Assembly: GCA_023301335.1 (NCBI GenBank)
Contig: JALZVA010000112.1
Span: forward strand, 1-16,618
Reading direction: 5' to 3'
Length of the DNA stretch: 16,618 nucleotides
Source of the DNA: Akkermansiaceae bacterium
GTDB taxonomy: Bacteria; Verrucomicrobiota; Verrucomicrobiia; Verrucomicrobiales; Akkermansiaceae
Shown: piece by piece, positions 11,914 to 16,618 of the stretch
Numbering within the stretch: position 1 is the stretch's first letter
Layout of the letters: each line of letters opens with the position of its first letter
Program-made: the position numbers and the translations under genes
The notes under the pieces: generated by a model
Told to the model about the DNA's origin: nothing
The model's input: the letters and a program-made list of their open reading frames with translations, nothing else
Databases searched by the model: none

Positions 11914-13605
11914 ATGAGAGAAATAATAGCAGCGTCAGAAGGGTTTCCTCCTGTTTTTATTTTGCTGGCATTAGTGTTGAGCTCTGTAGTGATTGTTTCA
12001 TTGATTTTAGCGAAGTTCAAGCAGTCCTTACTGGTTGGTTATTTTTTATGCGGTATTGTTTTAGGGAATAGTGGCGTGATTCCTTGGATGGGAATGGAGG
12101 ATTCTAGTGCTATTCATGCCTTATCAGAAATTGGTATTGTTCTACTTCTTTTCACTATCGGTATAGAGTTTTCTTTAAAGGAGTTAAAGCTTTTGAAACG
12201 TGCTGTTTTTGTAGGTGGGGGAGTGCAGGTTGGCTTGACGATAGGAGTTACGTTTTTGGTAGCGTATCTATGTGGTTTATCTTGGACGACTTCTTTGGTG
12301 TTAGGTTTTGGGTTTGCCTTATCCTCTACTGCGGTCAGCTTAAAGACGTTTCAGGATCTGGGTTTACCTGAGAGTCCACAGTCTAGAGTTACTTTAGGGA
12401 TTGCGATTTTTCAGGACATCATGGCGATTTTATTCATGGTGTTGATTCCTGCGATTGTGGGTTCTGGCGGGGTGACTGAAGTTGGCTATGCCTTTCTTAA
12501 GGGTGTGGTGTTTTTAATAGGGGTGGGGCTTTTATCGCGTTACGGCCTTCCGCAGATGCTGGATGCTGTAGCAAAGACAAAGAGCAGAGAATTATTTACG
12601 ATAACAGTTTTGGGGATGTGTGCTGCCGTTGCTCTAGTGAGTGGCTTAATGGGTTTGAGTGCGGCTTTAGGGGCATTTGCAGCAGGTGTGGTAGTGAGTG
12701 AGTCGATCTATTCTCACCGTGTTCTCTCGGATGTCTTACCGTTTAAGGATCTCTTCTTAACCGTCTTTTTTGTTTCGGTTGGTTTATTGTTAGATACAGG
12801 AGTGATGTTTGATCATTTTGGTTTTATTAGCTTGGTGGTGCTTGCGACGTTAATTGCTAAAGCTGCTATTGCTGCTATTGCTGCTCGCCTATCTGGGTTA
12901 CGTAAAAATACCTGGATTCTCACTGCGATGGCATTGGCGAGCACAGGAGAATTTTCCATTGTTCTTTTTAATAAGGCATTTGGCTTTCAGATTTTAGACC
13001 CTCTATGGGAGCAAATTATTTTGGCATCCACTGCGATCAGTATGGCGGCTGTACCTAGTCTGATGAAATGGGGCTTGGTAGTGAGTAAAAAGCTAAGAAA
13101 GCATAAATCTACGGATATATGTAGATGGGAGGAGGAGGTGGGGATGGTGCATCAGATTGAAACATTAGAGAACCATATTATCATTTGCGGATATGGGCCA
13201 GTGGGAGAGAATTTACATAGAAACCTAAGCCTTGCTGATGTGGATGTGGTAGTTTTAGAGATGAACCCTGATACAGTGAAGTCATTGCTCAGTAGGGGGA
13301 TTAAAGCTTTGTTTGCAGATGCTCGAGATGTGGAGTCGCTTAACCTTGCGCAGTTGAAGACGGCACGGGGAATCGCGATCACTTTCCCTCATGTTGAGGT
13401 GGCATGCACGCTTGCTAAGCATGCTCTTGAGGCAAAGCAGGATATCATCGTCCATGCCCGTTGTAAGTTTCTATCAGATGTAGCAGAGCTTGAAAAAAAT
13501 GGAGTGCACCATGTGATGTTAGATGAAGAACAGAGTGGCAGGGCAATGATCCGATCGGTCATGCAGAGCTACGAGGCTCATATTGAAGAGACCTGGGAAG
13601 CTTAA
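11914..13605 (+). CDS. CPA2-family cation/proton antiporter with TrkA-N domain (KefB/KefC-like)
   Basis: The 563-residue integral membrane protein has about 12 membrane helices in residues 15-395. Motifs typical of CPA2 transporters are seen: VGYFLCGIVLGNSGVIPW, ALSEIGIVLLLFTIGIEFS, LGFGFALSSTAVSLKTFQDLG, LGIAIFQDIMAILF, LGAFAAGVVVSES and VFFVSVGLLLD. A cytoplasmic Rossmann (TrkA-N/RCK) domain follows, with IIICGYGPVG (GYGPVG at 426-431), an acidic strand end (VVVLEMN) and ALFADARD. The protein stops soon after this domain and shows no room for a TrkA-C (RCK_C) domain. It probably exchanges K+ or Na+ for H+ under nucleotide control. It starts 36 bases after the A/T run of the putative oriC. 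Confidence 0.93.
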   Translation: MREIIAASEGFPPVFILLALVLSSVVIVSLILAKFKQSLLVGYFLCGIVLGNSGVIPWMGMEDSSAIHALSEIGIVLLLFTIGIEFSLKELKLLKRAVFVGGGVQVGLTIGVTFLVAYLCGLSWTTSLVLGFGFALSSTAVSLKTFQDLGLPESPQSRVTLGIAIFQDIMAILFMVLIPAIVGSGGVTEVGYAFLKGVVFLIGVGLLSRYGLPQMLDAVAKTKSRELFTITVLGMCAAVALVSGLMGLSAALGAFAAGVVVSESIYSHRVLSDVLPFKDLFLTVFFVSVGLLLDTGVMFDHFGFISLVVLATLIAKAAIAAIAARLSGLRKNTWILTAMALASTGEFSIVLFNKAFGFQILDPLWEQIILASTAISMAAVPSLMKWGLVVSKKLRKHKSTDICRWEEEVGMVHQIETLENHIIICGYGPVGENLHRNLSLADVDVVVLEMNPDTVKSLLSRGIKALFADARDVESLNLAQLKTARGIAITFPHVEVACTLAKHALEAKQDIIVHARCKFLSDVAELEKNGVHHVMLDEEQSGRAMIRSVMQSYEAHIEETWEA

Positions 13606-13629
13606 TCTGCCTTACTCAGCAGGGGTTTA

Positions 13630-14382
13630 CTACTTTGGTTTCACCACTAAGAAATTCCTCACTTTTCGGTTGAGGAGAGTGGTGATTTGAGTTTCTTCTC
13701 CTGCTATTTTTTCACTGATATAGAACTGACAAGATCTACCACCATCAAGATTGAGGGCGTGGATGAGGTTAAAATTCTCAATAGGTGAGGTGCTTAACCA
13801 TGTGGCCATATCCTCCATTTTAATGTTCTTAATATGGCCGATGACCCACTGTTCTTTTCCATCCCATGCGATAAAGGCACGTGGCCTAACAGTGCTGGGT
13901 TTTACACTAATTGCTTTTCCTTTTTCTACGAGAAAAGGACCACTTTGGAGTAAATGCTCAGGTTTGGAAAATTTTGAGATATTTGCTCTTCGAGTAAGAA
14001 TGGGTTTCTTATTTTTTTGGACGATTAATGCCCCGGAGCCTAGTGAGCTTTTATTGAGGTACCCTGTCTTTTTTCCATGATCTATGCAGAGTGTGACGGG
14101 TTTCCCCTCGGGGCTGAAAAAGCCTGCATTAATGGCGGCTACGGCATCATGGGAAGCGGCGGCGGACTTAGCATCCTCCCAGAGAGAACCTGGTCCGTTT
14201 GGCTGATCTGCGACTTCGATATGAAATTGTTTTTGATTGAAGCGGATAAAATGGAGGGTGGTTTGATAGCCTTCTAGGGTTTCGTATCGCATAGGACCTT
14301 TAGGGGGTAGGTTGGTTTCTTGAGTAGAAGACTTGGTGCAGCTAAAAAAGAATAGGGAGGAGAAGAGAATGAAAAGCTTCAT
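13630..14382 (-). CDS. Phosphodiester glycosidase family (NAGPA/DUF2233) secreted protein
   Basis: The 250-residue protein has a short hydrophobic leader (MKLFILFSSLFFFSC). A Cys at 15 might be lipidated, although FFSC is a poor lipobox. The rest fits the NAGPA/DUF2233 fold: a H-F-I-R-F strand near 44, AAINAGFFSPEGKPV (82-96), LGSGALIVQ (114-122), LLQSGPFLVEKG (144-155), RPRAFIAWDG (166-175) and LNLDGGRSCQFYI (210-222). Members include the mammalian mannose-6-phosphate uncovering enzyme and bacterial phosphodiester glycosidases; the actual substrate here is unknown, perhaps an envelope glycan. It is convergent with the antiporter gene, only 24 bases apart, with no obvious terminator between. 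It lies 45 bases downstream of the cysteine-peptidase-like gene. Confidence 0.88.
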   Translation of the reverse strand: MKLFILFSSLFFFSCTKSSTQETNLPPKGPMRYETLEGYQTTLHFIRFNQKQFHIEVADQPNGPGSLWEDAKSAAASHDAVAAINAGFFSPEGKPVTLCIDHGKKTGYLNKSSLGSGALIVQKNKKPILTRRANISKFSKPEHLLQSGPFLVEKGKAISVKPSTVRPRAFIAWDGKEQWVIGHIKNIKMEDMATWLSTSPIENFNLIHALNLDGGRSCQFYISEKIAGEETQITTLLNRKVRNFLVVKPK

Positions 14383-14427
14383 AAGGATGGGTAATAGAAT
14401 GAAATGAAGTGCGGATAATCCAAGGCT

Positions 14428-15246
14428 TTATTTGGCAATAATGATAGCATCAAGATCGTGGGTGAAAAGGCCTTGAGAAAGAAAAGAAGGGTCGGTTAGT
14501 TTTTGTTCCGGGAGATGAAGCTGAGGGAAGTTAATTTTATAGGGTGTGACTTGTCGGGTGAGAGGGGAGGTGGTGAGAATGTGTTGTGCCTGAATATGGA
14601 CTTTTCCTTGGTGGGTAGAGCCTGTGAGTGAGTCGAGGTAGAGGAATTGGAACTCCTGTGCTGTAAAAGCTGAGACGTCTATGACGGAAATAAAGTGGCC
14701 TTTAGTCGTGGTCCAGTAATACCCGCTTTGGGTTTTAAACTTTTTATGCAGTTGTTGCTTAAAGCTTATAATGGGAGGAAAGCCCTGAGAGAGGGAATGG
14801 CTAAGGTGCCTATAGAGAGATTTTAGCTGCTGATCAGCTTTAGCAGGAGGGGAGATGAACTGAGAAAGATGAGTGATGGGTCGGGTGAGCAGCTCTGTAG
14901 CAGTGGCGGCAAGGTCAGGGCTTTTCATCCCTTTTCTAGCTTGCCAGCGTGACTCCCGATGAAGGGAACGTTTTTCCCCATAGGTGGTAATGATCGCTTC
15001 TGCTTGCTCAGGAAGCGATTGTTTAAAAAACGTCTGCTTACGCCAATCCGGTGATGCATAAGCAAGAGAATGGACTAGGGCACAGGGGCCACAGGCGTTT
15101 ACATGGACGGTTTCTTGTTTTACCAAGGGCTCTGTGGGCACCGACAAAGACGTGGAGGTACACGAGAGCGAAAGCTGAAAGACTCCTGCGCAGATGCTTA
15201 GAGACCAAGCGGAACGGGTAAGCTGGAATACTGACCAGTTCCACAT
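14428..15246 (-). CDS. Secreted C39-like (papain-fold) cysteine peptidase-like protein
   Basis: With a start at ATG 15246 the protein has 272 residues and a signal-like N-terminus ending near LSLSC at 29 (a weak lipobox). A possible catalytic set is visible: Gln44, Cys52 in V-N-A-C-G-P-C-A-L, His184 in T-K-G-H-F-I-S-V-I-D and Asp205 in F-L-Y-L-D-S-L-T-G-S. This order (Q, C, H, D) with a CGP motif fits C39/papain-like peptidase folds. A longer frame from 15321 exists, but its extra 25 residues (a Leu/Lys-rich stretch) come from DNA that encodes a small lipoprotein in another frame, so I reject that start. The family is assigned by motif only. Substrate and activity are unknown. Confidence 0.68.
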   Translation of the reverse strand: MWNWSVFQLTRSAWSLSICAGVFQLSLSCTSTSLSVPTEPLVKQETVHVNACGPCALVHSLAYASPDWRKQTFFKQSLPEQAEAIITTYGEKRSLHRESRWQARKGMKSPDLAATATELLTRPITHLSQFISPPAKADQQLKSLYRHLSHSLSQGFPPIISFKQQLHKKFKTQSGYYWTTTKGHFISVIDVSAFTAQEFQFLYLDSLTGSTHQGKVHIQAQHILTTSPLTRQVTPYKINFPQLHLPEQKLTDPSFLSQGLFTHDLDAIIIAK

Positions 15247-15265
15247 ATGTTTAGAAAATAGGAGC

Positions 15266-15406
15266 TTAAGAAGCCTTTTCAGCAGTCTCAGCGAATACTT
15301 CAGGAGCTTCTGTAGGAGCATTATTATCCACGCCTAAAGGGATAATAATATTTCTGCAGCTTACGAGAGAAAGGAGGGCAATAGAGAGAAGAATAAGTTT
15401 TTTCAT
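15266..15406 (-). CDS. 46-residue lipoprotein
   Basis: A short frame from ATG 15406 to TAA 15266 encodes MKKLILLSIALLSLVSC, an ideal lipoprotein signal with lipobox L-V-S-C (Cys17), followed by a short acidic tail (NNAPTEAPEVFAETAEKAS). The product is about 30 residues after cleavage. It ends 19 bases before the start of the C39-like gene and so probably shares its transcript. Upstream no strong Shine-Dalgarno is seen. Function unknown; similar tiny lipoproteins often precede secreted protein genes. The signal peptide is the main evidence that it is real. Confidence 0.72.
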   Translation of the reverse strand: MKKLILLSIALLSLVSCRNIIIPLGVDNNAPTEAPEVFAETAEKAS

Positions 15407-15519
15407 CAGTGAGACTCTAAGGAGTCCTTGGTCTAAAGGACAATGAAAAAGTGCAAATCTGAGAAATTGAATGTGAACTTAAGAAGGCATCACACTGGGA
15501 TGATGGAGGTTTTTACGGA

Positions 15520-16368
15520 TCATTTTCTTTTCTTTTGTGTTCTGGAAGAAAGCTCAGCTGTGTATTCCGCACTGTATAGAAAAATCTGCATGGCGAAATA
15601 GACCCAAAAGAGAAAGAGAACTAAGGTGAAGGCACTGCCATAGTAGCTTCCCATTTCCGAGTATTTAAGGGTCGTGGTGACGCCAAACTTTAAGAAAAAC
15701 ATAAGGATAGCACAGACGATTCCTCCTGAGAAAGCTTCTTGCATTCTGGGGCGGTTTGCGGGAAGGCAGCGCATGGTTAAGGCAGCCAGTAAAATGACTC
15801 CGAGAAAGGTGGTTAAAGGAGTAAGATAGGAAAAAAGATACTGAGCTGAGGACTTCTCAGGAATACTGCTGATAAGAAGGTTCACTACCGTTTCGATAGT
15901 CAGTGTGAGAAGGACCACACCACCGAGGATGAAGACAATAGAGAAGGCGACCACCTTAGAGAGTAAACCAGAGTAGATTTTTTTCTTCTGCTCAGGTTTT
16001 CCAAATACCTTTGCAAGCGACTCTCGAAGCTCAGAGAGCATCTTGGTGGAAGAAAAAACAAATAGGGCAACTCCAACGAAGGGAGAAAAGGAAGAACCGG
16101 AGAGTTTGATGTCGCTCTCTAACACTTGAGCGATATAACGTCCGATAGAGCTTCCTGCTACCCTGCCTGTTTCATCGATAATAACGCGTTTCACAGTCTC
16201 CGCATCGACTACCAGAGAGGCTATCCATACACTAATGATGAGTAAGGGAACGAGTGATATCAGGGAGTAAAAAGCAAGTGCAGCTGCATCATCAGCATGT
16301 TTATCCCGCCACCATTTTTTAGCGGCAGGGAAGATGCATAGAAAGTGAGTTTTTATGTTGCCCCGCAT
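15520..16368 (-). CDS. YihY/BrkB-family inner-membrane protein
   Basis: The 282-residue protein belongs to the YihY/BrkB family of polytopic membrane proteins. It has the family opening W-W-R-D-K-x-A-D-D-A-A-A-L-A-F-Y-S-L-I-S-L-V-P-L-L (19-43), a helix with FVGVALFVFSSTKMLSELRESLAKVF, and further helices at about 133-160, 178-200, 210-232 and 244-270. The last is preceded by GSYYGSAFTLVLFLFWVYFAMQIFLYSAEYTAEL. About six membrane helices are expected. The molecular function of the family is not settled. A very basic C-terminus (SSRTQKKRK) is probably cytoplasmic. It stands 113 bases upstream of the small lipoprotein gene, on the same strand. Confidence 0.93.
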   Translation of the reverse strand: MRGNIKTHFLCIFPAAKKWWRDKHADDAAALAFYSLISLVPLLIISVWIASLVVDAETVKRVIIDETGRVAGSSIGRYIAQVLESDIKLSGSSFSPFVGVALFVFSSTKMLSELRESLAKVFGKPEQKKKIYSGLLSKVVAFSIVFILGGVVLLTLTIETVVNLLISSIPEKSSAQYLFSYLTPLTTFLGVILLAALTMRCLPANRPRMQEAFSGGIVCAILMFFLKFGVTTTLKYSEMGSYYGSAFTLVLFLFWVYFAMQIFLYSAEYTAELSSRTQKKRK

Positions 16369-16618
16369 AAGATATGCTTTCTAAGCAATATTTACGTCTA
16401 GTGCCAACGGAAAAGTTGAGGAGAGGAATGACCTGAACTCTTTGCCTTTGTTTGGGTTTATGCAAATTAAAATCTCTGCAAATTTGAATTGTAGTTTTAT
16501 TTGAGTTAAACGAGTAGTCGGCGACTTCTTTAAAAGGATACTCAGTGTGGTGTAATTGAAAATATTCATCGCTAAATAGTGATTATGGGTTAGCTAATGA
16601 GGATGCATAAATTATCCA

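Noticed and set aside
15247..15321. N-terminal extension of the C39-like protein from ATG 15321
   Set aside because: The extra residues are a Leu/Lys-rich artefact of reading the small lipoprotein gene in another frame.
16381..16569. A 62-codon minus-strand open frame upstream of the YihY-family gene
   Set aside because: It lies in A/T-rich DNA, has no ribosome-binding site, no signal peptide or recognisable motif and looks like a chance frame. The 250 bases from 16369 to the end otherwise show nothing I can name.

Overview
The window looks like a piece of a bacterial chromosome around its replication origin. The host is probably a member of the PVC superphylum, most likely Verrucomicrobiota (moderate confidence). 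This rests on the gene mix: a secreted beta-propeller with an Ig/PKD-like domain, a YHS-domain protein, an orphan secreted protein with a secretin-N/STN-like domain, a cdaA-ybbR-type pair, and a UbiE/MenG methyltransferase. No marker gene fixes the taxon. There is no mobile element, CRISPR array, tRNA or rRNA that I can see.

Layout. Positions 1-956 (minus) hold the start of a secreted beta-propeller gene cut by the window edge. Positions 1170-1604 (minus) hold a secreted YHS-domain protein with a strong terminator. Positions 1857-5397 (minus) form a compact six-gene run, read leftwards: cdaA (c-di-AMP synthase), a 49-residue CdaR/YbbR-like membrane protein overlapping the end of cdaA, bioD, a GNAT acetyltransferase, ubiE/menG and rpe. 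A 268-base divergent gap with a perfect 27-nt palindrome separates cdaA from mnmG (5666-7546, plus). Next come a convergent hot-dog thioesterase, two small secreted or lipoprotein genes of unknown function, a GlcD-type FAD oxidase and a TPR plus STN-like secreted protein.

Origin region. The gap 11545-11913 carries six DnaA-box-like 9-mers (two perfect TTATCCACA, four TTATTCACA) and an A/T run, as expected for oriC. Sampled G/C asymmetry of the plus strand is mostly C-rich to the left and G-rich to the right of it. Three palindromes matching the ParB-binding parS consensus (TGTTCCACGTGGAACA and one variant) lie 4-5 kb to the left, two inside mnmG and one just after it. Together these mark a combined replication and segregation locus.

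Right of the origin are a CPA2-type cation/proton antiporter with a TrkA-N domain (plus), then a minus-strand group: a phosphodiester-glycosidase-family protein, a C39-like cysteine-peptidase-fold secreted protein, a 46-residue lipoprotein easily missed in ORF calling, and a YihY/BrkB-family membrane protein.

The observations most worth checking are the oriC, the parS cluster inside mnmG, the minimal CdaR-like gene nested out of frame in cdaA, and the palindrome between cdaA and mnmG.
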